A DNA stretch of 64,000 nucleotides from Schaalia odontolytica (GCF_002847525.1 NZ_PKKM01000008.1:60711-124710), one strand, 5' to 3'. Shown: positions 1 to 9,156, counted from the stretch's first letter. Program-made: numbers and translations. The notes: a model not told the origin generated them from the sequence alone.

Positions 1-150
1 ATCGCGGTGCTGCTGCGCTACGGAACGCCCTGGATCGACAAGCTCGGAGCTACCGGCGTCGGCGCGATCGTGCGAATTATGGGCTTCCTTATCCTCGTCA
101 TCGGCGTCGAACTCATCATCCACGGGGTGCGCGCACTTCAGCTCTTCTAA
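1..150 (+). CDS. MarC-family integral membrane protein, C-terminal part
   Basis: The window opens inside this gene; the last 49 codons are readable, ending in TAA at 148-150. The visible segment has the GATGVGAIVRIMGF pattern followed by a hydrophobic stretch (LILVIGVELIIHGV), which matches the last transmembrane helix of MarC/UPF0056 proteins, where a conserved Gly-Arg-Ile-Met-Gly sequence precedes the final helix. The family consists of small six-helix inner-membrane proteins of poorly defined function. The assignment rests on this tail only, and the start lies outside the window. Confidence 0.7.
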   Translation: MAVLLRYGTPWIDKLGATGVGAIVRIMGFLILVIGVELIIHGVRALQLF

Positions 151-174
151 GACCGCCCGCTGTTAAACGCGAAA

Positions 175-212
175 GCCCGCCCCGGCCTCGTCGAAACGAC
201 GCCGAAGCGGGC
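175..212. terminator. Hairpin between convergent genes, carrying one copy of the dispersed motif
   Basis: GCCCGC (175-180) pairs with GCGGGC (207-212), and the inner CGTCG-AAA-CGACG closes the loop. One copy of the CCCCGGCCTCGT word (180-191) forms the left arm. It lies between the MarC stop (150) and the lipoate ligase stop (229), so it could terminate both genes. There is no strong T tract. Confidence 0.6.
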
Positions 213-228
213 CACGAATAAGGGGCAC

Positions 229-1305
229 TCAGGGGATGCGGTGCACCCACTCCTCGCGCGCGAACTTCGTCTCGCAGCGCTTGCGTGCGACCTCGAGGTC
301 CGCCTCGGTGATGGTGCCGACGCTCGCGTTGTACTTCTCCTTGAAGTGATCGAAGAACACCTGCAGGATCTCTTCGCGCGCCATGCCGGTCTGGGAGCGC
401 ATGGGATCCACGCGCTTGACGGCGCTGCGGGTGCCCTTGTCGCGGATCTTCTCCATGCCGATGCGCAGGACTTCGTTCATCTTGATGGCGTCGATGTCGT
501 AGGCCATGGTCACGTGGTGGACCATGTAGCCGTTGGCCCAGCGCTTCTGCGCGGCGCCGCCGATCTTGCCGAACTCGGAGGCGATGTCGTTGAGCGGCAC
601 GTACTTGGCCTTGATGCCCAGCTTTTCGAGGACCTCCATGACCCACTGATCGAGGTACGGGTAGGCCTGCTCGAAGCTCATTCCCTCCACGAGGGCGGTG
701 GGGATGACAAGCGAGTAGGTGATGCAGTTGCCGGGCTCCATGAACATGGCGCCGCCACCGGTGACGCGCCGCGACACGGTGATGCCGTATCGATCCACGC
801 CGTCCTGTTGGATTTCGTTTTGGTAGGACTGGAAGGAGCCGATGACGACCTGGGGGCCGTTCCACTCCCACAGGCGCATGAAGGGCTTGCGGCGCCCCGC
901 GGCCACGTCTTCGACCAGGGTTTCGTCCATGGCGACGTTGATCATCGGGTCGACGACGGGGCCGTGGATGACGTCGAAGTCGATGTCGTCCCACGACAGG
1001 GCGGCGCCCAGCGCGCGGCGTACGGCGATGCCGACGGCCTCGGGGGTCACGCCCATGAGGGTGTCTCCCTCGTGGAGGGCGGCCTCCACGCGCGCGGCCA
1101 GATCCTTCGCGCTCGACGAGGCCGGGGCCCCTTCGAGGGACGCGGTGATCCGGGTGAGCGCGTCGTCGGGGTCGAGGAAGAAGTCACCGGACACGCTCAC
1201 GCGCGCGAGGCGATCCTCCTCCACGTCGGTGTCGACGACGACGAGCTTTCCTCCGGGGACTTTGTATTCTCCATGCATGCCCACGATTGTAGGCGCTTCG
1301 CTCAC
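229..1305 (-). CDS. lplA: Lipoate--protein ligase (LplA family) with N-terminal accessory domain
   Basis: The 358-residue protein would attach lipoate to lipoyl domains of 2-oxoacid dehydrogenases or the glycine cleavage H protein in the cytoplasm. The catalytic LplA/BirA-like domain covers roughly residues 115-330, with the ligase signature [10 protein letters not shown] at 179-188 and the preceding VVIGSFQ strand. Residues 1-100 look like the small accessory domain that is C-terminal in E. coli LplA; here it comes first. A Pro/Ala/Ser linker near residues 59-66 carries one copy of the dispersed motif. The start is GTG at 1305, overlapping the ilvD stop as GTGA, so the two genes are translationally coupled. 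Lipoate transferase (LipM-type) activity is an alternative. Confidence 0.82.
   Translation of the reverse strand: MSEAPTIVGMHGEYKVPGGKLVVVDTDVEEDRLARVSVSGDFFLDPDDALTRITASLEGAPASSSAKDLAARVEAALHEGDTLMGVTPEAVGIAVRRALGAALSWDDIDFDVIHGPVVDPMINVAMDETLVEDVAAGRRKPFMRLWEWNGPQVVIGSFQSYQNEIQQDGVDRYGITVSRRVTGGGAMFMEPGNCITYSLVIPTALVEGMSFEQAYPYLDQWVMEVLEKLGIKAKYVPLNDIASEFGKIGGAAQKRWANGYMVHHVTMAYDIDAIKMNEVLRIGMEKIRDKGTRSAVKRVDPMRSQTGMAREEILQVFFDHFKEKYNASVGTITEADLEVARKRCETKFAREEWVHRIP
1116..1127 (+). repeat. Dispersed motif copy inside lplA
   Basis: Exact ACGAGGCCGGGG core within a longer CGACGAGGCCGGGGC. It encodes the Ala-Pro-Ala-Ser-Ser linker between the two ligase domains, a poorly conserved spot. Confidence 0.85.
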
Positions 1306-3149
1306 GCCCAGTCGGGCAGGACGCGCACGCCGCCCTTGTCGGCGGATGCGGCGAGCATGCCGTAGACGCGCAGGGCGTCGGAGACTTGGCGGGCGCGAGG
1401 CTTAGAGGGCTTCCACGGGGCGGCGCCCTTTTCGGCGCGGCGGCGCTCGAGTTCCTCGTCGCTCACGTTGGCGCGCAGGACGCGGTTGTTGACGTCGATT
1501 TCGATCTCGTCGCCGGTGCGCACGAGGCCGATCGCGCCGCCGGCCGCGGCCTCGGGCGAGATGTGACCGATGGAGATGCCGGACGTGCCGCCGGAGAAGC
1601 GGCCGTCGGTGATGAGGGCGCACTTCTTGCCCAGGCCCAGGCCCTTGAGGTAGGAGGTCGGGTAGAGCATTTCCTGCATGCCGGGGCCGCCCTTGGGGCC
1701 CTCGTACTGGATGACGACGACGTCGCCTTCCTTAACTTGCTTGCTGAGGATGGCCTCGACGGCTTCCTCCTGGGATTCGACGACGAAGGCCTTGCCGACG
1801 AAGTGGAAGAGGGACTCGTCGATGCCGGCGGACTTGATGATCGCGCCGTTGGCGGCGATGTTGCCGTAGAGGACCGCGAGGCCGCCGTCCTTCGTGTAGG
1901 CGTGCTCGACGGAGCGGATGCAGCCGGCCTCGGAGTCGGTGTCGAGGGACTCGAAGAGGTTGGCGGTCGAGAATGCCTGGGTGGTGCGCACGCCGCCGGG
2001 GGCGGCGAGGAAGCGGTGCTTGGCCTCGTCGGTGGCGCTCCCGCTGCGCACGTCCCAGGCGCCCAGCCAGTCGGCGAGGTTGTCGGAGTGGACGGAGCGG
2101 ACGTCGCGGTTGAGCAGGCCGGCGCGGTCAAGCTCGCCGAGCAGGGCGGGGATGCCGCCGGCGCGGTGGACGTGCTCGATGTGGTAGGTCGTGGAGTTGG
2201 GGGCCACCTTGCACAGGCAGGGCACGCGGCGCGAGATCGCGTCGATATCGTCGAGCGTGAAGTCGACACCGGCCTCGTTGGCGATGGCGAGGATGTGCAG
2301 GACGGTGTTGGTGGAACCGCCCATGGCCACGTCCAGGCTCATGGCGTTCTCGAAGGCGGCCTTGGTGGCGATGGAACGCGGCAGGACCGAGTCGTCCTCG
2401 TTGTCATAGTAGGCGCGGCACATGTCGACGATGCGCGTGCCGGCCTCGGTGAAGAGCTTCTTGCGTTCGATCTGGGTGGCGAGGGTGGTGCCGTTGCCGG
2501 GCAGGGCCAGGCCGATGGCCTCGTTGAGGCAGTTCATGGAGTTCGCGGTGAACATGCCTGCGCAGGAGCCGCAGGTGGGGCACGCGTTGGCTTCGATGCT
2601 GGCCAGCTGGTTGTCGCTGACGGAGTCGTCAACGGCCATGACCATGGCGTCGATGAGGTCGAGGCGGTGCTCGACGACGCCTTCGACGGCAGCGCCAGAT
2701 TCCATGGGGCCGCCGGACACGAAGATGGTCGGGATGTTCAGGCGCATGGCGGCCAGGAGCATGCCGGGGGTGATCTTGTCGCAGTTGGAGATGCACACGA
2801 GGGCGTCGGCGCGGTGCGCGTTGACCATGGTTTCGACGCAGTCGGCGATGAGGTCGCGGCTGGGCAGGGAGTAGAGCATACCGTCGTGGCCCATGGCGAT
2901 GCCGTCGTCGACGGCGATCGTGTTGAATTCCTTGGCGACGCCGCCGGCTGCTTCGATGGCTCCGGCGACGAGGTCACCCATGTTCTTGAGGTGCACGTGG
3001 CCGGGCACGAACTGGGTGAAGGAGTTGGCGATGGCGATGATCGGCTTGCCGAAGTCGCCGTCCGTCATGCCGGTGGCGCGCCACAGGGCGCGAGCTCCGG
3101 CCATGTTGCGGCCTTGGGTGGATGTTGCCGAGCGCAGCGGGCGACTCAT
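1302..3149 (-). CDS. ilvD: Dihydroxy-acid dehydratase
   Basis: IlvD dehydrates 2,3-dihydroxy-isovalerate and -methylvalerate to the 2-oxo acids in valine, leucine and isoleucine synthesis. The protein is 615 residues from the chosen start, the usual family length. Fe-S and metal-site motifs are present: the NCDKITPGM segment with Cys123, the CGSCAGMF segment with Cys193 and Cys196, and the VDDGIAMGH segment near residue 80. The start at 3149 is preferred because GAAAGG lies just upstream and [13 protein letters not shown] is the normal N-terminus. The frame stays open for 26 more codons upstream; see the finding on leucine codons there. It overlaps the lipoate ligase gene. Confidence 0.96.
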   Translation of the reverse strand: MSRPLRSATSTQGRNMAGARALWRATGMTDGDFGKPIIAIANSFTQFVPGHVHLKNMGDLVAGAIEAAGGVAKEFNTIAVDDGIAMGHDGMLYSLPSRDLIADCVETMVNAHRADALVCISNCDKITPGMLLAAMRLNIPTIFVSGGPMESGAAVEGVVEHRLDLIDAMVMAVDDSVSDNQLASIEANACPTCGSCAGMFTANSMNCLNEAIGLALPGNGTTLATQIERKKLFTEAGTRIVDMCRAYYDNEDDSVLPRSIATKAAFENAMSLDVAMGGSTNTVLHILAIANEAGVDFTLDDIDAISRRVPCLCKVAPNSTTYHIEHVHRAGGIPALLGELDRAGLLNRDVRSVHSDNLADWLGAWDVRSGSATDEAKHRFLAAPGGVRTTQAFSTANLFESLDTDSEAGCIRSVEHAYTKDGGLAVLYGNIAANGAIIKSAGIDESLFHFVGKAFVVESQEEAVEAILSKQVKEGDVVVIQYEGPKGGPGMQEMLYPTSYLKGLGLGKKCALITDGRFSGGTSGISIGHISPEAAAGGAIGLVRTGDEIEIDVNNRVLRANVSDEELERRRAEKGAAPWKPSKPRARQVSDALRVYGMLAASADKGGVRVLPDWA

Positions 3150-3471
3150 GATGTGCCTTTCTTTTGCCTTGTAATGACTCAACAGTAGGAGCGTGAGCGC
3201 TGCGTTTCCGTGCGGGTTTCGTCTCATGGACGAGGCCGGGGCTGGGTGGGGGCGGTTTTCGCGCGGTATTTCGGGGGCTGTAGCGAGTGGGTCGCCGTGT
3301 CAGTGGATGGACGCTTGTGGGCGTGATTGCAAGGAAAACGCAAGGGGTGCGTGCGTGAATTAGTGTCTGGCCAGATGAGTGGTTGATCGCATTGGTCATG
3401 CTTCGGACATTCGGCCTCGTTCTCGACACGCGAAACGTAGGCTGAGGGCACAGTGAAGAGAAAGGACTGCG
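3150..3471. promoter_or_regulatory. Divergent intergenic region between ilvD and the MetE-like gene
   Basis: These 322 bases must hold the promoters of both divergent genes. One exact copy of the dispersed motif lies at 3230-3241, unpaired. TCTGGCCAGA at 3366-3375 is a perfect 10-base palindrome and a possible operator. GAAAGG precedes ilvD and AAAGGA precedes the methyltransferase. I could not assign -35 and -10 boxes with confidence, and I saw no T-box or SAM riboswitch core. Confidence 0.5.
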
Positions 3472-4665
3472 ATGACCATTCGCACCACTCATGTTGGTTC
3501 CCTGCCCCGTACCCCCGAGCTGCTTAAGGCAAACGCCGCGCACCGCGAGGGTTCCCTGAGCGACGCTGATTTCACCTCTGTGCTGCAGGCTGAGGTTGAT
3601 GGCGTTGTGAAGCGTCAGGCTGAGATTGGCCTGGATATCGTCAACGACGGCGAGTACGGCCACGCGATGCTCGACACGGTTGATTACGGCGCGTGGTGGA
3701 CGTATTCCTTCTCGCGTTTTGGCGGTCTGTCGTTTGAGAACTCGGGTGGCTTTGAGCTGCGTCCCCCGGCTGGCCGCGATGGCCGCCTGGCTTTCTCGTC
3801 GTTTGCTGAGCGCCGCGACTGGCAGCGTTTCGCGGACGCGTACGGTGACCCGGAGTCGGGTATTCAGATCGTGAGCGACAACAAGGTCTTGTTCCCGGCG
3901 ATCGTGGACGAGCTGACCTACATCGGTGCTGAGGCCGTGGAGCGCGATATCGCGGGCGTGAAGCACGCGCTGGAGGCTGTGGGGAAGCCCGTGTCGGATG
4001 GTTTCGTGGCGGCGATTTCGCCGGGTTCGGCGGCTCGCGTGGGCAACGCGTTCTACGAGGATGACGAGGCCGTGGTGTGGGCGTGCGCGGACGTGCTGCG
4101 CGAGGAGTACAAGCGCATTACGGACGCGGGCCTGACGGTGCAGATTGACGCGCCGGATATCGCGGAGGGCTGGGATCAGATGAACCCTGAGCCGTCCGTT
4201 GAGGATTACCGCGCGTTCTCTCGCGTGCGTATCGACGCGCTGAACCACGCGCTGGAGGGCATTGACCCGTCTCTGGTGCGTTTCCACGTGTGCTGGGGTT
4301 CGTGGCACGGCCCGCACACGACGGATATTGCGTTCAAGGACATCGTGGATCTGGCCCTGCTGGTCAACGCGAACGGACTGACGTTCGAGGCGGCGAATGC
4401 TCGCCACGCGCACGAGTGGACGATCTGGCGCGACATCGAACTGCCTGAGGGCAAGTACCTGATCCCGGGCGTGGTGTCGCACTCGACGAACGTTGTGGAG
4501 CACCCGGAGCTGGTGGCTCAGCGTATCCGCCAGTTCGCGGACATTGTGGGCGATGAGCGTGTCGTGGCGTCGACGGACTGTGGCCTGGGCGGCCGCATCT
4601 ACCCGTCGATCGCGCGGGCGAAGCTGGAGGCTCTTACCGAGGGCGCTCGTCTCGCATCGAAGTGA
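3472..4665 (+). CDS. Cobalamin-independent methionine synthase-like protein (MetE C-terminal domain)
   Basis: The 397-residue protein corresponds to the C-terminal catalytic half of MetE, which transfers a methyl group to homocysteine or a related thiol at a zinc site. Expected zinc ligands are visible: His and Cys in RFHVCWGSWHG (about residues 267-277) and Cys370 in STDCGLGG; the N-terminus TTHVGSLPRT is typical of this short family. Full MetE is about 750 residues, so the folate-binding N-terminal half is absent and the methyl donor may not be methyltetrahydrofolate. AAAGGA is correctly spaced before the ATG. A strong terminator follows, so it is monocistronic. A vitamin B12-independent salvage methyltransferase or an epoxyalkane:CoM-transferase relative is possible. 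Confidence 0.8.
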   Translation: MTIRTTHVGSLPRTPELLKANAAHREGSLSDADFTSVLQAEVDGVVKRQAEIGLDIVNDGEYGHAMLDTVDYGAWWTYSFSRFGGLSFENSGGFELRPPAGRDGRLAFSSFAERRDWQRFADAYGDPESGIQIVSDNKVLFPAIVDELTYIGAEAVERDIAGVKHALEAVGKPVSDGFVAAISPGSAARVGNAFYEDDEAVVWACADVLREEYKRITDAGLTVQIDAPDIAEGWDQMNPEPSVEDYRAFSRVRIDALNHALEGIDPSLVRFHVCWGSWHGPHTTDIAFKDIVDLALLVNANGLTFEAANARHAHEWTIWRDIELPEGKYLIPGVVSHSTNVVEHPELVAQRIRQFADIVGDERVVASTDCGLGGRIYPSIARAKLEALTEGARLASK

Positions 4666-4686
4666 TCGCCTGATTGCTGGCCTGGG

Positions 4687-4724
4687 GCGCGCGGGGTGGA
4701 TGAGGATCCACCCCGCGCGCTTTT
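4687..4724 (+). terminator. Rho-independent terminator of the MetE-like gene
   Basis: A perfect 15-bp stem (4687-4701 with 4706-4720, GCGCGCGGGGTGGAT and its complement) with loop GAGG is followed by TTTT. Confidence 0.93.
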
Positions 4725-4770
4725 CCCAGGGTTTTCTCAGCCAAAGCTCCCCGTTCTTTGAGCTTGGCGT

Positions 4771-4788
4771 CACACAATGAATTGTGTG
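4771..4788. promoter_or_regulatory. Palindrome CACACAAT-GA-ATTGTGTG, possible operator
   Basis: A perfect inverted repeat with 8-bp arms lies in the 325-base gap (4666-4990) between the MetE-like terminator and the lipoprotein gene. Its AT content differs from the surroundings and fits a repressor site. No regulator is adjacent. I see nothing else defined in this gap. Confidence 0.4.
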
Positions 4789-4990
4789 TTGCAGCCCCCG
4801 TTTCCGGGTCGGCTTGCCGCGGTGGGGATCGCACGCCGCGTCGGGTTCCGGGATTGGGGGCTGCGGCGCGTTTGGGGTCATCTGATCATCCCCATCTCAA
4901 TTCATTTCTCCGTCATGCAGAAAACAGAGCCCTTTCTTCGTTATTCTGGAAGTAAGCACCCATTGTCGAGGCTGTTCGAGGGAGAACATC

Positions 4991-5614
4991 ATGGGAGCAA
5001 ACACCAGGGAGGGCACGTACTCCATCCGTTCGCGCGTTGGTTTGCTCGCTGCCGCTCTTGTCATCGTCGCCACGGCTTGTGGCTGCCAACAGACCACGCC
5101 CGCGGCGGAGGGGCCGTGGGCGGCCGACATTGAGCAGGCGCGCAATGAGTGGGCGTCCAACGAGTTCGTTCAATCTGTCCTGGCCGACTCTGCCATCAGC
5201 GAGGCCGAACTCCAGGACATGCGTCAGCGCGTGCTGAGCTGCCTGACAGACAAGGGCGTCACCGGCGCATCGTTCAGCCCGAGCGGCGGGTTGAGCGTCC
5301 CCGATCAGCCGGTCGGCTCCTCCATATCTGAGGAACAGCAAGAAGAATTCGTCCACGCCTGTTCCATCGAAGCCGGTCAGCCGATCATCGAGGCGCTCGA
5401 GTTCGACATGCGAGTCAACCCGGACCACCTGGATATCAACGAGGTGTACACGCAGTGTTTGATCCGCAACAAGGCGGTTGAGCCGTCCTTCACGGCCCAA
5501 GAGCTCGCGCGCGCTCGCGAGAGCGGAACGCCTCTCGCAAGCACGTTGCCTTTCATTGACCCAGCTCAGGGGCCCGACATTTGGAAACGATGCGTCGAAG
5601 ACCCCAGCAAATGA
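4991..5614 (+). CDS. Predicted lipoprotein, unknown function
   Basis: The 207-residue product starts with a basic segment, a hydrophobic stretch (VGLLAAALVIVATAC) and a lipobox-like end at Cys (VATAC), so it is probably lipid-anchored outside the membrane. The mature part is acidic and helical, with Cys residues near 92 and 132 and two nearer the end that could form disulfides. I do not recognise a domain. GGGAGA precedes the ATG. It lies 24 bases upstream of the adaptor gene of a MacAB-like transporter and is probably co-transcribed with it, which suggests a role with that exporter; this is inference. Confidence 0.75.
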   Translation: MGANTREGTYSIRSRVGLLAAALVIVATACGCQQTTPAAEGPWAADIEQARNEWASNEFVQSVLADSAISEAELQDMRQRVLSCLTDKGVTGASFSPSGGLSVPDQPVGSSISEEQQEEFVHACSIEAGQPIIEALEFDMRVNPDHLDINEVYTQCLIRNKAVEPSFTAQELARARESGTPLASTLPFIDPAQGPDIWKRCVEDPSK

Positions 5615-5638
5615 CCACAACCACCCTCAGGAGTTGAG

Positions 5639-6682
5639 ATGGCATCTTCTCGCCGCTGGCTCGCCCTCACCGCGTTTGTCGCTCTCATCGCCGGTGCGGG
5701 TGGGGTCAGCGCGGGTATTCTCATCGCCTCGCCGCCCACCCCGGCCTCGTTGGCATCGTCATCTGCTCCGTCGACGATCCCGGTCACCACCCGCGAGTTC
5801 ACCGATACGCGCTCCCTCACCCTCACAATTCCCCCGGCCTCGCCTCACGAACTTACCTCCCCCGTCGCCGGGCGCATCACGGCCCTCCAGGCAGCGACGG
5901 GAACTCCCATCACGTCAGGTTCCATTCCCTGCGAGATTGATGGCCTTCCCCTTCTTGCCTTAGCCCTGTCCACTCCTCTCTATCAGGACGTGGTGGACGG
6001 AGCGACCGGACCAGACATTGCGGCCCTGAACGCTGAGCTTGCGCGGCTCGGATATGGGGCTCCCGCGGAGTCTCAGCGGGTGACGGCCGCCACGCGCGCG
6101 GCCCTGGCCTCGGCGATGGGTGTGAGCGACGGAGCCGGAGGTGTCCCCTCCCGCATCGAGGCCTCTCACGTCCTGTGGATTCCCGCGCCGACCGTCACCC
6201 CCTCGTCGGTTCCCGTTCGCCTGGGCGACAGCGTCGATACGAGCACTGTTCTCCTCGCCCTTGAGGACTCCCGCGACGCTTTGCGCCTCTCCGTGCCTCC
6301 GGACGCCTATCCCGCGGACCACGTCATCACCCTGGGGGACACGGACTACCCCGTTCCCGCTGACGGCGTCATCACCGACCCCACACTGACGGCGACGATC
6401 CTATCCTCCAGCGAATACGCGACTTTCGTCCGTTCCGCCCCGAGCGGCGATGGACCCGTTCAGCTGCCAGTCTCCTGGAAGCTCTCCTCCCCCATCACCG
6501 TCACGGTCGTCCCGCCGGCCTCAGTGATCGGAGACGCGACGAACGCGTGCGTCTTTGCAAGCGGCGCGCCGATCCCCGTCTCTATCGTTTCTTCCCAGCT
6601 TGGCCGAACCTACGTCCTGCCAACGACCCCGCTCTCCGCCGTCGACACCGCCGTCGAGGGACGCTCATGTCCGTCGAACTAG
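5639..6682 (+). CDS. Membrane-fusion (HlyD/MacA-like) adaptor with peptidoglycan-binding-like segment
   Basis: The 347-residue protein has an N-terminal transmembrane helix (about residues 7-30), then a Pro/Ser/Thr-rich stretch. A segment resembling a lipoyl/barrel-sandwich half follows (SPVAGRITALQAATGTPITSG, about 77-97), then a PG_binding_1-like helix pair (DIAALNAELARLGYG). The remaining half is beta-rich. Actinobacterial adaptors of MacB-type ABC transporters have this architecture. AGGAG precedes the ATG. The next gene starts 16 bases before this stop, so the two are coupled. One copy of the dispersed motif lies in the Pro/Ser-rich stretch (5739-5750). The cargo is unknown; antimicrobial peptide or drug efflux is the usual suggestion for this class. 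Confidence 0.72.
   Translation: MASSRRWLALTAFVALIAGAGGVSAGILIASPPTPASLASSSAPSTIPVTTREFTDTRSLTLTIPPASPHELTSPVAGRITALQAATGTPITSGSIPCEIDGLPLLALALSTPLYQDVVDGATGPDIAALNAELARLGYGAPAESQRVTAATRAALASAMGVSDGAGGVPSRIEASHVLWIPAPTVTPSSVPVRLGDSVDTSTVLLALEDSRDALRLSVPPDAYPADHVITLGDTDYPVPADGVITDPTLTATILSSSEYATFVRSAPSGDGPVQLPVSWKLSSPITVTVVPPASVIGDATNACVFASGAPIPVSIVSSQLGRTYVLPTTPLSAVDTAVEGRSCPSN
5739..5750 (-). repeat. Dispersed motif copy inside the adaptor gene
   Basis: Exact core on the minus strand. It encodes Pro-Ala-Ser in the unstructured segment after the transmembrane helix. Confidence 0.85.
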
Positions 6683-7299
6683 ACAACGTCGGGCACAAGT
6701 TCGCCGCAACCCCGTGGCTCTTTCGCCATCTGAGCGCACGCTGCGAGGACGGTGCCCTCACCGCCATCATCGGCCCGTCCGGTTCTGGCAAATCAACCCT
6801 GCTGTCGCTGATCGCGGGATGGGACGCTCCAGCCGAGGGAACGATCACCGTCCCCCGTCCGTCTGGTGAGCAGAACCCCCGCATTGCGTGGGTCTTCCAG
6901 AACCCGTTCGGCGTCCGCGCGCGTAGCGCGATCGACCACGTCGCGCTGCCCCTGCTGGCCCGCGGCATGAGTCGGGCGCAGGCCGATGTCGAGGCGAACC
7001 GGCTCCTTGATGCCTTCAACCTGGCACATCTCGCGGAGCGCTCTTTTCGTGATCTGTCCGGCGGCGAGGCTCAGCGTGTGCTCCTCGCGCGCGGGCTCGC
7101 ATGCTCCCCCACCCTGCTCCTCGTGGATGAACCGACCGCGCAGCTTGATCAGTCCACGGCTCGCGATATCGCCTCCACGCTCGGCTCGCTGCGCGAGGAC
7201 GGGGTGAGCGTCGTGATCGCGACGCACGATCCGTCAATTCGCGCGCAGTGCGACGCCGTCATTGACCTCGCCCGCTTCCAGGAGGAGGAACAGCGATGA
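6667..7299 (+). CDS. ABC transporter ATP-binding protein (MacB/LolD-like)
   Basis: The 210-residue ATPase has Walker A GPSGSGKST at 36-44, the LSGGEAQRV signature, Walker B LLLVDEPT and a switch-region His in VIATHDPS. The length and motif pattern match the LolD/MacB ATPase family, which drives FtsX-type permeases. The start ATG at 6667 was chosen because MSVELDNVGHKF is a normal N-terminus; a longer frame upstream only copies the adaptor in another register. It overlaps the adaptor by 16 bases and the permease by 4 (ATGA), giving a tight three-gene unit. Confidence 0.9.
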   Translation: MSVELDNVGHKFAATPWLFRHLSARCEDGALTAIIGPSGSGKSTLLSLIAGWDAPAEGTITVPRPSGEQNPRIAWVFQNPFGVRARSAIDHVALPLLARGMSRAQADVEANRLLDAFNLAHLAERSFRDLSGGEAQRVLLARGLACSPTLLLVDEPTAQLDQSTARDIASTLGSLREDGVSVVIATHDPSIRAQCDAVIDLARFQEEEQR

Positions 7300-8369
7300 G
7301 CACACTCTCGTGGCGAGCACTCCTGTCCGAAGCGTGGAGGGACTGCCTGAGCGGGACGGCCCGCGTCGGGATTCTGACTGTTCTGGCCACCGCCCTGGTC
7401 GGAGGCGCGATCTGCGCCGATGCGTTCTCGCTTCGTTCCGTCAGCGTTGAGGCTGCCTCTTTCCGTGTCCACCTGGGATCGGTGCGCGTCCTCCAAGCGC
7501 AAGGCAGCATCGACGGGGCCACTTGCGATGCGCTGTCGCGAATCCCTGGGGTGCGTGCAGGAGCCGTTCGCTCGGTCGAATCCGGCTTGTCCCCGCTCGC
7601 CCTTCCTGCCTCGTCGCTACCTCTGTATGAGGTCACGCCCGGGACCGTCTCTCTCCTGGGGACAACAACGGCCGATCCGACGGGAATTCTGCTCCCTGAG
7701 CAGGTAGCTGAGGATCTCGGCACCACTCAAGGAGCCCTTCTCCCCCTCGCACACGGGCAGACCGAGGTGGCGGGCACCTACCCGTGGGACGAGAACGACG
7801 GGCGCCGCCCCGGCTATGCCTACGCGGCTCTCGCCCCCGTGCCCGCAATGGGGACCTTCGATGAGTGCTGGTACGAATCCTGGCCGCACAGCGACGACGT
7901 CGATGCCCTGGTGCGCTCAACCCTCGTTGGAAGCGACGATCAGAACGCCCAGGTCCTGGCCATGAACCCTACGCGCGGGACGACCTTCGACGCGGCGGGG
8001 CGACTGCGACAGAGGCCGACCTGGTGGGCGTGGATCGCCGCGAGCGCAATCGGTGCCGTGCTGGGGGCCGCTGCCACATGGTGGCGTCGCCTCGAGATCG
8101 CCTCGGCTCTGCACGCTGGGCTCCGCACGTCGGATACGACGGTCCTCCAACTGTTCGAGGCTGTGGCATGGGTGGGCGGCGCATGCGTCCTCACCTCCGG
8201 CATATGCCTCACAATCCTGAGCGGAGCGGCGCCCGGGGATCGCTCCGATCTCATCCGTTTGGTCGCAGCCGAGGGCATCTGCGCCGCGTCGTGGACACTC
8301 ATTGGTGTCGTGATTGCCTCCATGACGATCCGCGAGCACCAGCTGTTCACGTTCTTTAAGGGCCGATAG
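7296..8369 (+). CDS. MacB-like ABC transporter permease
   Basis: The 357-residue protein has one helix near the N-terminus (about 22-42), a long extracytoplasmic domain (about 45-240) and three C-terminal helices (about 246-264, 290-312 and 320-343). This is the four-helix MacB/FtsX topology. Two Cys residues in the extracytoplasmic domain might pair. The ATG overlaps the ATPase stop. With the adaptor and ATPase it would form a tripartite mechanotransmission exporter acting on substrates at the cell-envelope side. Sequence similarity to a named subfamily is not obvious by eye. Confidence 0.75.
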   Translation: MSTLSWRALLSEAWRDCLSGTARVGILTVLATALVGGAICADAFSLRSVSVEAASFRVHLGSVRVLQAQGSIDGATCDALSRIPGVRAGAVRSVESGLSPLALPASSLPLYEVTPGTVSLLGTTTADPTGILLPEQVAEDLGTTQGALLPLAHGQTEVAGTYPWDENDGRRPGYAYAALAPVPAMGTFDECWYESWPHSDDVDALVRSTLVGSDDQNAQVLAMNPTRGTTFDAAGRLRQRPTWWAWIAASAIGAVLGAAATWWRRLEIASALHAGLRTSDTTVLQLFEAVAWVGGACVLTSGICLTILSGAAPGDRSDLIRLVAAEGICAASWTLIGVVIASMTIREHQLFTFFKGR

Positions 8370-8390
8370 GTACCGGCGCGTGATCGCGAC

Positions 8391-8402
8391 TACAATTGAT
8401 GT
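8391..8402 (+). promoter_or_regulatory. -10 box of a probable leaderless transcript (amidotransferase)
   Basis: TACAAT at 8391-8396 ends six bases before the ATG at 8403, and no Shine-Dalgarno sequence is present. This fits transcription starting at the start codon. Confidence 0.6.
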
Positions 8403-9095
8403 ATGAACATCCTCGTGATTCAAAACGACCCGATCGTCCCGGTGGGTCAGCTGTCCGCCTTCCTCGGCGGTCACGAGGTGGTGCGCGCCTGGGAGGACCC
8501 GCAGCGTCTCCAGGACCTGGCGGCCGCTCCCCTGCCGGGTGCCCTCATCCTTCTGGGTGGCCGGGCCAGCGCCTACGACGACGAAGCATGGCCGTGGCTG
8601 GAAGCCGAACGCGAGTTGCTGCGCCGCTGCGTCGCCGCACAGATTCGAGTGCTCGGAATTTGCCTGGGCGCCCAGCTGATCGCCGCGACCTTCGGTGGGC
8701 GTGTCAGTGTAGCCGACCCGGCGGGCCCCGAATATGGCGTCATCTGCCTGGCCTGGGGTACGAATGACCAGGCGGGCGGCGGCGGAGCCGTTCCCCTGCG
8801 CATGGCCCTGGCCTCGACCCACACGGTGTTCGCCGACCACGGCGACGCCATCGTGGAGCTCCCCCACGGCGCGCGCGAGTGGGCGCGCTCAGACAAGTAC
8901 ACGCAGATTTTCTCCTACGGCACCGCCCTGGGCGTGCAGTTCCACCCGGAGGTCACGCGCGAGACCGCGACCGTGTGGGCAGTCAACAACGAGGACGTCG
9001 ACACCGAGGACATCGTCGCCGGCTACAACGCCCACGAGGGCGAGCTGGCCTCCACCTGCAAGACCCTGGCCGACTGGGTCTCCGGCGTCTTCTAA
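8403..9095 (+). CDS. Class I glutamine amidotransferase-like protein
   Basis: The 230-residue protein carries the class I GATase triad: nucleophile Cys87 in GICLGAQ, and His181 and Glu183 in QFHPE. Such enzymes release ammonia from glutamine or act as gamma-glutamyl peptidases. Stand-alone members of this size (GMP synthase-like amidotransferase domain proteins) often have unknown acceptors. No synthetase partner lies next to it, so it may be a free-standing hydrolase. It has its own promoter and is followed by hairpins, indicating a single-gene unit. Confidence 0.82.
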   Translation: MNILVIQNDPIVPVGQLSAFLGGHEVVRAWEDPQRLQDLAAAPLPGALILLGGRASAYDDEAWPWLEAERELLRRCVAAQIRVLGICLGAQLIAATFGGRVSVADPAGPEYGVICLAWGTNDQAGGGGAVPLRMALASTHTVFADHGDAIVELPHGAREWARSDKYTQIFSYGTALGVQFHPEVTRETATVWAVNNEDVDTEDIVAGYNAHEGELASTCKTLADWVSGVF

Positions 9096-9108
9096 GGCGC
9101 AAACAGAA

Positions 9109-9147
9109 TCGCAGTGCGGGCACCCCCACGCGGTACCCACACTGCGA
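9109..9147. terminator. Hairpin downstream of the amidotransferase gene
   Basis: TCGCAGTG (9109-9116) pairs with CACTGCGA (9140-9147) around a GC-rich loop that can fold further. It lies just after the stop at 9095. Confidence 0.5.
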
Positions 9148-9156
9148 TTGACAATC

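Noticed and set aside
1386..3188. 600-codon open frame on the plus strand
   Set aside because: It is antisense to ilvD; the translation is Val/Gly/Asp/Ala-rich without any domain, a typical GC-rich shadow.
2974..4881. 635-codon open frame on the minus strand
   Set aside because: It is antisense to the MetE-like gene and overlaps ilvD in another frame; composition is Arg/His-rich.
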